Of a DNA stretch of 64,000 nt, positions 38,408-50,760 are shown piece by piece. Within the stretch, counting starts at the first letter, position 1. Each line of letters begins with the position of its first letter. The stretch is from Corynebacterium marambiense (lineage in GTDB: Bacteria; Actinomycetota; Actinomycetes; Mycobacteriales; Mycobacteriaceae). Location of the stretch: the NCBI RefSeq assembly GCF_016342275.1, contig NZ_JAEIOT010000011.1, positions 181,212 to 245,211 on the forward strand, written 5' to 3'. The notes under the pieces were generated by a model. The model saw only the letters and a list, made by a program, of their open reading frames with translations, did not search any database and was not told where the DNA came from. Made by a program: the position numbers and the translations under genes.

Positions 38408-39439
38408 CTACCTGGTCAACTGTTCGACGATGGAATCAATGGTGAGCAACGCCGAGTAGTAGTCCAGACGCCACGCGTATTCGTCGAAGAAGTAGACGTC
38501 GCCTTTCTGGACCGCGGGAGCCGTGGACACCAGCGGGTCTTCGGAGAACGCAGCCACGGGTGACTCGGTTCCGGTCTGCATGAGGAACACGCTGCCCACG
38601 TCGGCCAGCGCAGCCGCCATGTTCTCCCGGCTGACCGTCCGGATGCCGGGACGTGTCTGCTGGGACACCGTTTCATCGACGTCGCCGGCGGTGATTCCGA
38701 GATCCTCCAGAATCTCCCCGTGCTGGGTGTCGGGGCCGGACACCATCAGTCCTTCCGCTGCGCGGTAGAAAGCGACGATCGCGGGCGCGGGCGGTGCGGT
38801 GATCTTCCTGGCCGCCTCCTTCACCTTCCTCTCGTACTCGGCGATGAGTTCCTCGGCTTTGTCCTCGGTTCCGGTCGCTTCCGCCAGGAGCCGGGTCTGG
38901 TCTTGCCAGGACAAATCGATGTAGTCGACCATTACGGTTGTCGTGATGTCCTGCAACTGCGCGTACTCGTCGTTGACCGCGTCGGCGCCGACCACCGACC
39001 CTACGATCAGGTCTGGGGAGAAGGAGTCGACGGCGTCCAGGTCGATGTCGAGACGTGGGTAGGCGACCTCCACTCCACGGTCGTGGGCGATCTCGGCCCA
39101 CTGCATGAAGAAGCCGTCACCGTCGGTGAGGTCCGTCACGGGCGCACCGGCACTCGCCACGACTGGCACCCCGAGTGCCAGCAGGGTGCCCGTCATCGAC
39201 GGCGACGTCGACACGACACGCTGCGGCTTCGCATCGATGGTGACCTCGCCTTTGGCGTCGGTCACGGTCCGTGGGAAGGATTCCTCCACTCCCGAGGTGG
39301 AGGTCTTCGCTGTGTCTCCGGCGGTCGCCGTTGTGTCGGTTGTCGCGGAGTCGTCACTGCCGGAGCATCCGGTCATGGTGGATATGCCCAGTGCGGCGAC
39401 GGCGAGCATGGTGGTGGCGCGTCTGCGGATCTTCACCAT
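38408..39439 (-). CDS. Iron-siderophore binding lipoprotein
   Basis: 343 aa from the ATG at 39439, chosen because a compact lipoprotein signal follows (VKIRRRATTMLAVAALG, lipobox TMTGC with Cys25). A Thr/Ser-rich linker leads to a class III (FhuD/FepB-like) fold: PQRVVSTSPSMTGTLLALGVPVVASAGAP, DLIVGSVVGADAVNDEYAQLQDITTTVM, and a long backbone helix. It presents the ferric siderophore to the permeases. First gene of the operon; its promoter overlaps the DtxR-like box. Confidence 0.9.
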   Translation of the reverse strand: MVKIRRRATTMLAVAALGISTMTGCSGSDDSATTDTTATAGDTAKTSTSGVEESFPRTVTDAKGEVTIDAKPQRVVSTSPSMTGTLLALGVPVVASAGAPVTDLTDGDGFFMQWAEIAHDRGVEVAYPRLDIDLDAVDSFSPDLIVGSVVGADAVNDEYAQLQDITTTVMVDYIDLSWQDQTRLLAEATGTEDKAEELIAEYERKVKEAARKITAPPAPAIVAFYRAAEGLMVSGPDTQHGEILEDLGITAGDVDETVSQQTRPGIRTVSRENMAAALADVGSVFLMQTGTESPVAAFSEDPLVSTAPAVQKGDVYFFDEYAWRLDYYSALLTIDSIVEQLTR

Positions 39440-39532
39440 TGGTTGATTCACACCCCTGTCAGATGTCGAGTTGGTGTCACCCACTGTGGTTCGTCCGGAT
39501 GGCACCGCGCACGACGGGGCGTCCGGCTAACG

Positions 39533-39561
39533 CCAGTAGGATGAGTGGAAGGCTCGCCTAA
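39533..39561 (-). promoter_or_regulatory. Promoter of the siderophore uptake operon
   Basis: On the minus strand TTAGGC (39556-39561), a 17-nt spacer and TACTGG (39533-39538) give a plausible promoter, with the -35 inside the DtxR-like box. The leader to the ATG is about 90 nt. Confidence 0.4.
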
Positions 39562-39566
39562 CTTTA
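39548..39566. promoter_or_regulatory. DtxR/IdeR-like iron box
   Basis: Read on the minus strand the 19-mer is TAAAGTTAGGCGAGCCTTC; it matches the DtxR consensus TTAGGTTAGGCTAACCTAA at 13 of 19 positions, with the core GTTAGGC and GCCT intact. It overlaps the promoter elements of both divergent units. Confidence 0.6.
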
Positions 39567-39572
39567 GGGTGG

Positions 39573-39578
39573 GATACT
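39573..39578 (+). promoter_or_regulatory. -10 box GATACT for a leaderless start
   Basis: GATACT is followed by 6 nt and the ATG at 39585. The DtxR-like box lies just upstream, over the -35 region. Confidence 0.4.
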
Positions 39579-39584
39579 CGCACT

Positions 39585-41165
39585 ATGGTTGGCGGAGCGC
39601 GCCACATTTTTACCATCCGCCATTCGGCGGGCGCCGTGGTCGGCGGCGCGGACGAAAATGGATGGGGGAAGGCAGAAACGATGGGAGTTCCACACGGTAT
39701 CCGTCGCGGCCCGATCGAGGGCGTGTCCCGATGCGCCAGACGGGCGCTCATCGTGTGGGTCTATGCCGGGACAGCGAGCGTGGAAACAGCGGCGACGATG
39801 ACGACACTATCGGCAGGGCAGGTGGCACTCGTTGCTGCGGGCCTGCGCTACCGGATCCGTGGTGATGAGGATGCGGTGGTCATTCCCGTTGAACTTCCCG
39901 TTGACATGGCGTGTCCCGCAGTTGTCCGAACTGCCGTCGCGGTCCTGCCCGATAGCCTCCGGCTACGTCTCCTGTTCGAGTTCGCCCAGAACCTCGGCTA
40001 TCTGAAACACGACGCCACACGTACTGACTTCGTTCGTGCTCTCGCGGCAGAGATCATCGCTGCTCAGGAAGACGCGGTGCCGGTGCTCGTGGTACCCCAA
40101 CCGCATTCGGAAGAAGCCACCGCTGTTGCGGCGACGGTCATGGCTGATCTCTCCGTCAACCGAAGCGTCGCCGAGCTTGCGGGCATCGCAGGCGCCTCCG
40201 TGCGGACAGTGCAGCGGAGGTTTCGGGCGGAAACCACCCTGAGTGTCAGCCGGTGGATCACCCGGGTCCGGCTCAACGAGGCGATCGCCCTCATAGCCCG
40301 TGGCCGTAGCCTGCAGTTCGCCGCCCATTCCACCGGTTATCCCGGCGCGAGCGAACTCATCCGTGCCTTCCGTGCAGAAACGGGAACGACCCCGGCTGCT
40401 GCGCTGGCGCGGGAGTCGTGCTCCGAGGTCGCCAAAATCAGTCTCGCGGACCCCGGTGTGCCTGAGAATGAAACGTGGCGGAACATCAACCGTGGCGACA
40501 TCTTCCTGTGGGTTGTCACCGGGCGGGCAACGGTCACCGCAGGTGGGGTTACCACCGCTGTCGGTGCGGGGCAGGGGGTGGTGCTTCCGGCGAATGTCGC
40601 AGTCCATGTGGCGATGGCTCCGCAGACGCTGGTTCTTCCCCTCGGTTTTCGATATCCCGACGACGCGGAGTTGTTCGATTCGGTGCGAGCACTCACCGTC
40701 GTCGATCTTTCTGACTTTGGTGCCGCTGATCTACTACGCACGGCTGTCTCGACCTATACCCAGGTTGCCGTCCCGGGTTCCCGGCATGACGACATATTCC
40801 GGGTCCTCACCGAGGAACGGATCATCGCGAGGGTGCCTGTCTGGTCGGGGGCCGGAGAGGGACGATCCGGGTCCTCACCGGAGTCTCTTCCCGAGGTGTT
40901 GAGCAGGCAACGACACAACTATGTTCGCCGGATGACCCTCGCCCGTATCCTCCTGGCGCAGGGAAAGAGTCCCACCGAGACGGCACGCACCCTGCGGTAT
41001 GCACATGCCGCTGCGTTCACCAGGGCGTTTGCTACCGCGCACAGTATGACGCCCAAGCAGTACTCGGAGATCGCCCATTCCCAACCGGGGCCTGTGATGG
41101 TGGGGAAACGCATCAACGTTCCTCCTCGCTACAGTTTGCTGGTCGATCCGGGCGCCACGGGGTGA
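39585..41165 (+). CDS. AraC-family regulator with duplicated sensor and DNA-binding parts
   Basis: 526 aa, roughly twice a normal AraC regulator. Residues about 10-105 resemble an AraC-type cupin. Residues 183-275 form a full two-helix-turn-helix AraC domain (VAELAGIAGASVRTVQRRFRAE, then FAAHSTGYPGASELIRAFRAETGTTP). A second cupin-like stretch follows at 300-360 (GDIFLWVVTGRATVTAGG). The chain ends in a second AraC helix pair at about 445-497 (PTETARTLRYAHAAAFTRAFATAHSMTPKQY), whose first helix-turn-helix is eroded. It probably controls the divergent iron-uptake operon and may itself be iron-repressed through the DtxR-like box. Confidence 0.82.
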   Translation: MVGGARHIFTIRHSAGAVVGGADENGWGKAETMGVPHGIRRGPIEGVSRCARRALIVWVYAGTASVETAATMTTLSAGQVALVAAGLRYRIRGDEDAVVIPVELPVDMACPAVVRTAVAVLPDSLRLRLLFEFAQNLGYLKHDATRTDFVRALAAEIIAAQEDAVPVLVVPQPHSEEATAVAATVMADLSVNRSVAELAGIAGASVRTVQRRFRAETTLSVSRWITRVRLNEAIALIARGRSLQFAAHSTGYPGASELIRAFRAETGTTPAAALARESCSEVAKISLADPGVPENETWRNINRGDIFLWVVTGRATVTAGGVTTAVGAGQGVVLPANVAVHVAMAPQTLVLPLGFRYPDDAELFDSVRALTVVDLSDFGAADLLRTAVSTYTQVAVPGSRHDDIFRVLTEERIIARVPVWSGAGEGRSGSSPESLPEVLSRQRHNYVRRMTLARILLAQGKSPTETARTLRYAHAAAFTRAFATAHSMTPKQYSEIAHSQPGPVMVGKRINVPPRYSLLVDPGATG

Positions 41166-41469
41166 GTGAACGTGTCGCTGTTGGCGTGCCCGTTGTCCGC
41201 GCCGGGGGCGCGGGGTGGTGCATTCTGGTTATGGGCCGGTGTTGGCGGGGATGACACAACCCGGTCTTATCAGGTACTGTTTTCAATAATGTCCTGAAGG
41301 TGTTTCGGCGGGACGTATATTCGGCTGGTGTTCACGAAGTGTTGGGCACCGGTTACTTCGGAGTGCCATGTTCGGTTAACCCCGGAGTGGTGGACTGGCT
41401 GAGCTCTGGGACGACAACACGTCGTCACGTCTCTCAGCTCCGTCACCTCCGACATGGAAAGCCTGACAC
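41166..41469 (+). promoter_or_regulatory. Upstream region of the double phosphatase
   Basis: 304 nt without a gene. It holds a TTTTCAATA stretch (41280-41288) like one half of an actinobacterial Zur box, and -10-like TATATT (41316-41321). No convincing pho box or full Zur palindrome was found. Confidence 0.25.
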
Positions 41470-44400
41470 ATGACCGCCAATGAACGTCGAACACACAGCC
41501 GCGTGACCCGCGCCGTGGTGGGGGGACTCCTCGCCACAACGCTTGCCGTCACTCTCCCCCTCAGTGCCGCAGCAGACCCTGAACGCCTCCCAGCCACAGA
41601 AAAAGCCCCGGTCACCGGGCCCGGAGGTCAGTACAACGGGCCGGAGAAGTGCAACCCCATCGCCGAGGACGGAACGGTCCGTGCCCTCAAACCCGGTGAG
41701 TGCGCCCAGTTTGGCACCGTCGGCCAGAAGCGGACCGAGGACCACGCCAAGAACGTCATCATCGTCATCGGTGACGGCATGGGTCAGCAGGAGATCACCG
41801 CTGCCCGCAACTACCTCAAGGGCGCAGCCGGACGTTTCGAGGGCCTCGATGCCTTCACCTCCACCGGGGCCTACACCCATCACTCGGTGGACCGGGACGG
41901 CTCCTTCAACTACGTCACCGACTCCGCGGCGTCCGCAACATCCTGGACCACCGGCATCAAGACCTACAACGGTGCCGTCGGCGTGGACCTGGAACAGAAG
42001 CCGGTCGAGAACCTCCTGGAGAAGGCCAAGAAAGCCGGACTTCGCACCGGCAACGTCACCACCTCGGAGATCGAGGACGCCACCCCGGCGGCCTTCGTCG
42101 CGCACGCCTTCAACCGGAAGTGCTACGGCCCGCAGGAGGAGGAGAACTCCAAGGCCTGTCAGGGCGAGGCCTTCGCCGCCCAGTACCGGCAGAACGGTGG
42201 ACTCGGCTCCATCGCGGAGCAGATCGTCGACGCCCGCGCGGATGTCACGCTCGGCGGTGGGCTCGAGGCGTTCCAGCAGGAGGTGATCCACGAGGGACAG
42301 GGAGTGTCGCCGTTCCTGCCCACCAACACAACCTGGACCGCAGGCAAATCGGTGCTGGACAACGCGAAGGACAACGGGTTCACCGTCGTCCAGGATGCTG
42401 CGGCCCTCGATTCCGTCACCAGCGCGAATCAGGACGCCCCGCTGCTCGGATTGTTCGACGACGGCAACATGATCACCCGCTATGCGCCCTCCAAGGCCAC
42501 CGTCGACGGCGCCTCGGGACGCCCACTCGCCTGTGAAAAGCAGGACACGAAAGGCCAACCCGAACTGGTCGACATGACCCGGAAGGCCATCGAGCTTCTC
42601 GACGACCCATCCGCTGACAAGGGATTCCTTCTGCAAGTCGAATCAGCATCCATCGACAAGCGTGCCCACGCGGCGGACGCCTGCGGGATGATCGGTGAGG
42701 TCGAACGCCTCGATGAGACAGTGAAGGCCGCACTCGACTTCGCGAAAAAGGACGGCAACACGCTCGTCGTCGTCACCGCTGACCACGCGCATTCCACCCA
42801 GCTCATCTACGACGGCCAGAACTCCGTCGCCGCCACCACTCGCCTGCGCACCGAGGAGGGATCCTCGCAGACCATCGCCTACGGCAGCCTCCCGCTGCAG
42901 GAGCTCACCGACAACCCGAAGGCATCCCAGCAGCACAACGGTTCCCAGCTCCGCGTCGCCGCATACGGCCCCGGCGAGGAGAACGTCATCGGACAGACCG
43001 ACCAAACCGATCTTTTCTTCACCGTCGCCAACGCCCTGCAGATCAACGACGTGCCGACCATCGAGCCCTCGGTGACCACGGAGGACTCCGCGAAGACCTA
43101 TGACGCGGCGACCGCTCACCGCACTGACCCCGCAGACCCCCTCGCCACCTGCTACAAGGTCGGCGACAACGGGTTCGTCTCCGGGCCAGGCGACTGCGCC
43201 CAGTTCGCCAAGGAAGGCCAGGGCCTCGATGACGAGAAGGCCAAGAACGTGATCCTGTTCATCGGCGACGGGATGGGCGACAGCGAGATCACCTCCGCGC
43301 GCGACTACCTCTACGGCGCGAACGGCCGGCTCCCCGGGATCGACGCCCTGCCCTATACCGGCTACTACACGACGTTCGCCCTCGATCCCGAACTCGGCGG
43401 CCCCACCTACGTCACCGACTCCGCGGCATCGGCCACCGGCTGGGCCACCGGAGCCAAGACCTACAACGGTGGCCTCGGCATCACGGTCGACGGAACCCCC
43501 GTCCCCAACATCATCGAACTGGCCAAGGCCAAAGGGATGAAGACCGGCAACGTCACCACCGCAGAGGTTCAGGACGCCACTCCCGCAGCCGTCGGCAGCC
43601 ACGCACTCAACCGCAAGTGCTACGGCCCGGAATACGACAAGAACAGCAAGACCTGCCAGGGCGAGGGCTTCGAGAAGCAATTCCGCGAGTACGGTGGCCT
43701 CGGCTCCATCTCCGAGCAGCTCATCGACACCCGCGCCGACCTCACCCTCGGCGGCGGCGCGAAGTACTTCGAGCAGACCGTCCAGGCGGGCGGCGACTGG
43801 GACGGACACACCTGGACCAAGGGCGACTCGGTCCTCGACAACGCCCGGAACCAGGGTTTCACCATCGTCACCTCGGCCGACGAGCTTGACGCCGTCAAGG
43901 AGGCCGACCAGGACGTCCCCGTCCTCGGACTCTTCGCCGAGGGCAACCTGCCGCGGATCTGGGAACAGAGCATCCCCACCGTCGAACCAGCCGTCGGACA
44001 GGGCATGCGCTGCACCGAGAACCCGGAACGCGGTGCCGAGGTGCCCAGCCTCGCACAGATGACCACGAAGGCACTCGACCTGCTGCGCAATGACGATGGA
44101 TTCCTCGTCCAGATCGAATCCGCCTCCATCGACAAAGCCGACCACGACGCCGACATCTGCGGCCAGATCGGCGAGGCCCAGGAACTCGATGACGCGATCC
44201 AGGCGGCCCGCGAATGGGTGAAGAAAACAGGGGAACCCACCCTCATCATCACCACCGCCGACCACGCCCACACCTCGCAGATCACCGCGAACGACCGGGC
44301 GACCGCCGGGCGCACCACCAAACTGGTCACCGCAGACGGCGACGAGATGACCGTCAACTACGCCACCGCCAAGTCCAACGACGATGAAGAGGCGCTCGGT

Positions 44401-44730
44401 TCCCAGACCCACACCGGCGCACAGTTGCGGGTCGCAGCCGAAGGACCCGGCGCGGCGAACGTCGTCGGGCACATCGACCAGACCGACATCCACTACGTCA
44501 TCGCCAACGCCCTCGACCTGGACACCGATGGCGCGGGCATCAACCTGGCGGCCCGCTGGGAAGCGACCGAGAAAACCGCCCCCGACGCGTCCGCGGCGAA
44601 GGAGACCAACGGCACCCCCACCAGCTCGTCCGCGAAGATGTGGATCGGCCTCGGATTCCTCGTCCTGGTTATCCTGATTGCCGTCACCGCATTCATCTCA
44701 GGTCGTCGACGCTCCAGCGCCCGAGGCTAG
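41470..44730 (+). CDS. Membrane-anchored alkaline phosphatase with two catalytic domains
   Basis: 1086 aa, about twice the size of PhoA. A Sec signal (about 1-35, ending LSAAADP) is followed by two complete PhoA-type domains (about 80-535 and 570-1030), then a C-terminal membrane helix (1057-1078) with a basic tail SGRRRSSARG. Each domain keeps the metal motif GDGMG (Asp102, Asp600), the phosphoserine in VTDSAASAT (Ser152, Ser651), (E/Q)DATPAA, the phosphate-binding Arg in NRKCYGP, VES/IES, SIDK-x-x-H, TADHAH and the late H(N/T)G(S/A)QLRVAA. Domain 1 has Ala where PhoA has Asp330 (DKRAH versus DKADH in domain 2). It hydrolyses phosphomonoesters outside the cell. No sortase signal. Confidence 0.92.
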   Translation: MTANERRTHSRVTRAVVGGLLATTLAVTLPLSAAADPERLPATEKAPVTGPGGQYNGPEKCNPIAEDGTVRALKPGECAQFGTVGQKRTEDHAKNVIIVIGDGMGQQEITAARNYLKGAAGRFEGLDAFTSTGAYTHHSVDRDGSFNYVTDSAASATSWTTGIKTYNGAVGVDLEQKPVENLLEKAKKAGLRTGNVTTSEIEDATPAAFVAHAFNRKCYGPQEEENSKACQGEAFAAQYRQNGGLGSIAEQIVDARADVTLGGGLEAFQQEVIHEGQGVSPFLPTNTTWTAGKSVLDNAKDNGFTVVQDAAALDSVTSANQDAPLLGLFDDGNMITRYAPSKATVDGASGRPLACEKQDTKGQPELVDMTRKAIELLDDPSADKGFLLQVESASIDKRAHAADACGMIGEVERLDETVKAALDFAKKDGNTLVVVTADHAHSTQLIYDGQNSVAATTRLRTEEGSSQTIAYGSLPLQELTDNPKASQQHNGSQLRVAAYGPGEENVIGQTDQTDLFFTVANALQINDVPTIEPSVTTEDSAKTYDAATAHRTDPADPLATCYKVGDNGFVSGPGDCAQFAKEGQGLDDEKAKNVILFIGDGMGDSEITSARDYLYGANGRLPGIDALPYTGYYTTFALDPELGGPTYVTDSAASATGWATGAKTYNGGLGITVDGTPVPNIIELAKAKGMKTGNVTTAEVQDATPAAVGSHALNRKCYGPEYDKNSKTCQGEGFEKQFREYGGLGSISEQLIDTRADLTLGGGAKYFEQTVQAGGDWDGHTWTKGDSVLDNARNQGFTIVTSADELDAVKEADQDVPVLGLFAEGNLPRIWEQSIPTVEPAVGQGMRCTENPERGAEVPSLAQMTTKALDLLRNDDGFLVQIESASIDKADHDADICGQIGEAQELDDAIQAAREWVKKTGEPTLIITTADHAHTSQITANDRATAGRTTKLVTADGDEMTVNYATAKSNDDEEALGSQTHTGAQLRVAAEGPGAANVVGHIDQTDIHYVIANALDLDTDGAGINLAARWEATEKTAPDASAAKETNGTPTSSSAKMWIGLGFLVLVILIAVTAFISGRRRSSARG

Positions 44731-44742
44731 AAAAGGGACACC

Positions 44743-45591
44743 ATGATCAACCACCCGGACCGGAACGACCATCACGACCATGTCCACGACACACCTGTCG
44801 ACCATGGCCCGGTGGCCGGTCCGGGTTTCTCGGCCCAGATCATCGCGGTCCTGTGGCTCCTCACCGGAGTGCTCGTCCTCGCGCTGCTCGCCACGGGTCG
44901 GCTCGCCACCTACATCAGAACCTTCTGGCACCCCATGACCCTCACCGTCGCGCTTCTCGTCACCGGCCTCGCACTTTCCGTGCTCTGGTTCGGCGCACGT
45001 CACGAGAACCGGGCCGGTGGCGAGAAAGCGAAGGTCTCGCCAATCGCCTGGCTGGTGTTCGTCCCGTTCCTGCTCGTCGTCATCGGATCCCCTTCCCCAC
45101 TCGGCGCGGCGATGCTGGACAACACCGCCAGCGGTACGGAACGCGACGCGGCCCTCGCGGGTGGCGCAGGCCGTGCCGCCACGGCGCCCCGCAGCGGAGT
45201 GAACTTCGACCCACTGTCCGACACCGGCATCAACGAACTCAACCTCGACGATTTGCACAACCGCTATTCCTACGGTGATCTGGAGGATCTGGCGGGAAAG
45301 AAGATCAAGGTCATCGGATTCATCTCCCACGGCGGTGCCGCCAGCTTCGACGACAGCGGGGAGCACTCTGCTGGCGACGGCGGAAAAGTAATGGTCAATC
45401 GCTACAAGATCTTCTGCTGCGCCGCCGACGCCGTCGCCTACTCCGCCACACTCGCCGGTGGCTCGGATCTCCCGGATGACACCTGGGTCGAGGTGGTCGG
45501 CACCGTTGATGTTGACGCCTCCGACTCACACCTCGTGCTCACCCCAGAATCAATCACCGCCACCAACGAACCGAGGATTCCATACCTGTGA
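44743..45591 (+). CDS. TIGR03943-family (YcgQ-like) permease subunit
   Basis: 282 aa. A His/Asp-rich N-terminus (MINHPDRNDHHDHVHDTPVDHG) may bind metal. Three membrane helices follow, then a soluble domain ending VEVVGTVDVDASDSHLVLTPESI, with KIFCCAADAVAYSATL as the family's Cys-Cys stretch. It pairs with the permease overlapping its stop. The substrate is not established for the family; metal ions are suspected. It starts 12 nt after the phosphatase, with GAAAAGGG as ribosome site. Confidence 0.8.
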   Translation: MINHPDRNDHHDHVHDTPVDHGPVAGPGFSAQIIAVLWLLTGVLVLALLATGRLATYIRTFWHPMTLTVALLVTGLALSVLWFGARHENRAGGEKAKVSPIAWLVFVPFLLVVIGSPSPLGAAMLDNTASGTERDAALAGGAGRAATAPRSGVNFDPLSDTGINELNLDDLHNRYSYGDLEDLAGKKIKVIGFISHGGAASFDDSGEHSAGDGGKVMVNRYKIFCCAADAVAYSATLAGGSDLPDDTWVEVVGTVDVDASDSHLVLTPESITATNEPRIPYL

Positions 45592-46673
45592 GTACCACAC
45601 CGACAGACGCGGGCGTCGACAAGAAGTTCCGCGTCACTCCCCGCCAGCTCGCACTCTGGGAGTTCACGGCACTCGGCATCGTCGTCGTCCTGTGGACCCA
45701 GTTCGGCACCGGCCCGACCTCCGCGACCGACCCGCTCTGGAACATGAGCGGAACCGTCGAATCCTGGGCCGCCATCACCGTCGCCGTCGCGATCCAGGCC
45801 CTGCCCTTCCTGGTCCTCGGTGTAACCGTGTCTGCCCTCATCGCGGCGTTCGCGCCCCCCGGATTCCTCCAACGGATCACACCCCGCAACAGTTTCCTCG
45901 CCGTCCCCGTCGCCGGAACCGTCGCCATCGCTCTGCCCGGCTGCGAATGCGCCTCCGTTCCCGTCGCCCAGTCCTTCATGCGCAACGGGGTGTCCAAGGC
46001 AGCCGCGCTCGTGTTCATGCTCGCCTCCCCGGCACTGAACCCGGTGGTCATCGTCTCCACCGCCGTCGCGTTCAACGCCCTGCCCGAGATGGCCTGGGCC
46101 CGGTTCATCGCATCCTTCCTCGCGGTCCTCATCGCCGGGTGGCTGTGGATCATCATTGGCCGTGACGACGACATCCGGGTCACCGCCCCCGATGGTGCAG
46201 GCTTCGGCGGTTGTGCCGATGACCACTGCGCTTCCGCCACCGACCAGGCCGGGAGACGGAGCTGGCAGTGGCGCAGATTCCAAATGACGGCACTCCACGA
46301 CCTGACCCAGGCCGGAGGATTCCTCGTCCTTGGCGCTATGGTCGCCGCACTCATCAAGGTCAGCGTCCCCTCATCCTGGTTCGCGCAGATCTCACAGACA
46401 CCACTGCTCGCCGTCCTCGTGATGGTGGGGCTGGCGATTCTGCTTTCCCTCTGCTCCGAAGCCGACGCTTTCGTCGCTGCATCCTTCAGCGCCGTGTCCC
46501 CGACCGCGCAGCTCGCATTCCTCGTCGTCGGGCCCATGGTGGACATCAAATTGATCTCCATGCAGGCCGGTGCGTTCGGGCCGCGCTTCGTCGTCCGCTT
46601 CGTGCCCATGGTCCTGATCTGCGGGGTGCTGTCCGCCGTTGCCGTGGGGACAATCATCTTCGGCGTTCTCTGA
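45588..46673 (+). CDS. Predicted permease (YraQ/ArsP-1 family)
   Basis: 361 aa from a GTG overlapping the previous stop (GTGA). About eight membrane helices. The family's cysteine motif appears as ALPGCECASVPVAQSFMRNGVSKAAALVFMLASPALNPVV, and the second half carries LLSLCSEADAFVAASF. A short Cys/His cluster (GGCADDHCA, about 205) lies in the central loop. Partner of the upstream gene. Confidence 0.85.
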   Translation: MSTTPTDAGVDKKFRVTPRQLALWEFTALGIVVVLWTQFGTGPTSATDPLWNMSGTVESWAAITVAVAIQALPFLVLGVTVSALIAAFAPPGFLQRITPRNSFLAVPVAGTVAIALPGCECASVPVAQSFMRNGVSKAAALVFMLASPALNPVVIVSTAVAFNALPEMAWARFIASFLAVLIAGWLWIIIGRDDDIRVTAPDGAGFGGCADDHCASATDQAGRRSWQWRRFQMTALHDLTQAGGFLVLGAMVAALIKVSVPSSWFAQISQTPLLAVLVMVGLAILLSLCSEADAFVAASFSAVSPTAQLAFLVVGPMVDIKLISMQAGAFGPRFVVRFVPMVLICGVLSAVAVGTIIFGVL

Positions 46674-46763
46674 GAGATCGTTGTGATCCGGAGTATCCGG
46701 TACCCTGGAAGCCCCGTGGCATTACCGGCTACGGCAGGCCCATCCGTCGTTGAGGAGTACACC

Positions 46764-47267
46764 ATGAAACCAACGCGTCGCACCCTCGTCCGCACGGCGA
46801 CGGCGGCGGGCATCCTCGCGGCCGGACTCGCCACCGCGGCACCCGCATCGGCGGTCCCAGCGGTCCCGGATGCCGAACTCCTCGATGACGTCCGGGGTGT
46901 CCTGGGGATGATTGATAACCTCGGCGGGCTGGACGCCATCCTCGCGCGCCTCGATGCCGCCCTCAATCCGGCGACCACCCCCGATACCGGGATGCTCATC
47001 GAGAATGTCGATGTGTCGAGCTACCGCGGTCAACCGCGCTACGAGATCACCGTGACCGAGGCTGCCGCCACCGCCCCGGATGAACTGCGTGACGCGATGT
47101 GGGACGACGTGGTGGCCAGAGGCGTCCCGGACACCGCGACGCTACGCAACCAGTTCACCTGCCACTACCACTACCGGGACATCCTGGCGGTTAAGCCGTC
47201 CTGGAATCTTGAAGCCGCCCGTGCGGACAAGGGACACGACGGTTTCGTTGGGGACCTCTGCAACTAG
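46764..47267 (+). CDS. Secreted DUF2599-domain protein
   Basis: 167 aa from the ATG at 46764 with GAGGAG upstream. The N-terminus TRRTLVRTATAAGILAAGLATAAPASA is a signal peptide, possibly Tat-type because of the arginine pair. The C-terminal FTCHYHYRDILAVKPSWNLEAARADKGHDGFVGDLCN has the DUF2599 pattern, with cysteines that could pair. Role unknown. Confidence 0.8.
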   Translation: MKPTRRTLVRTATAAGILAAGLATAAPASAVPAVPDAELLDDVRGVLGMIDNLGGLDAILARLDAALNPATTPDTGMLIENVDVSSYRGQPRYEITVTEAAATAPDELRDAMWDDVVARGVPDTATLRNQFTCHYHYRDILAVKPSWNLEAARADKGHDGFVGDLCN

Positions 47268-47347
47268 CGTCCACGGGTACACCACCTTGCGGAGCCGCCA
47301 CACCGCGTGACTCGGACTGCGGGCACACCTGCCGACACGTGTTGTGG

Positions 47348-50759
<3,412 letters not shown>

Positions 50760-50760
<1 letters not shown>

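Noticed and set aside
44638..44730. Sortase cell-wall anchoring of the double phosphatase
   Set aside because: No LPxTG-type motif precedes the membrane helix; only a helix and basic tail are present.
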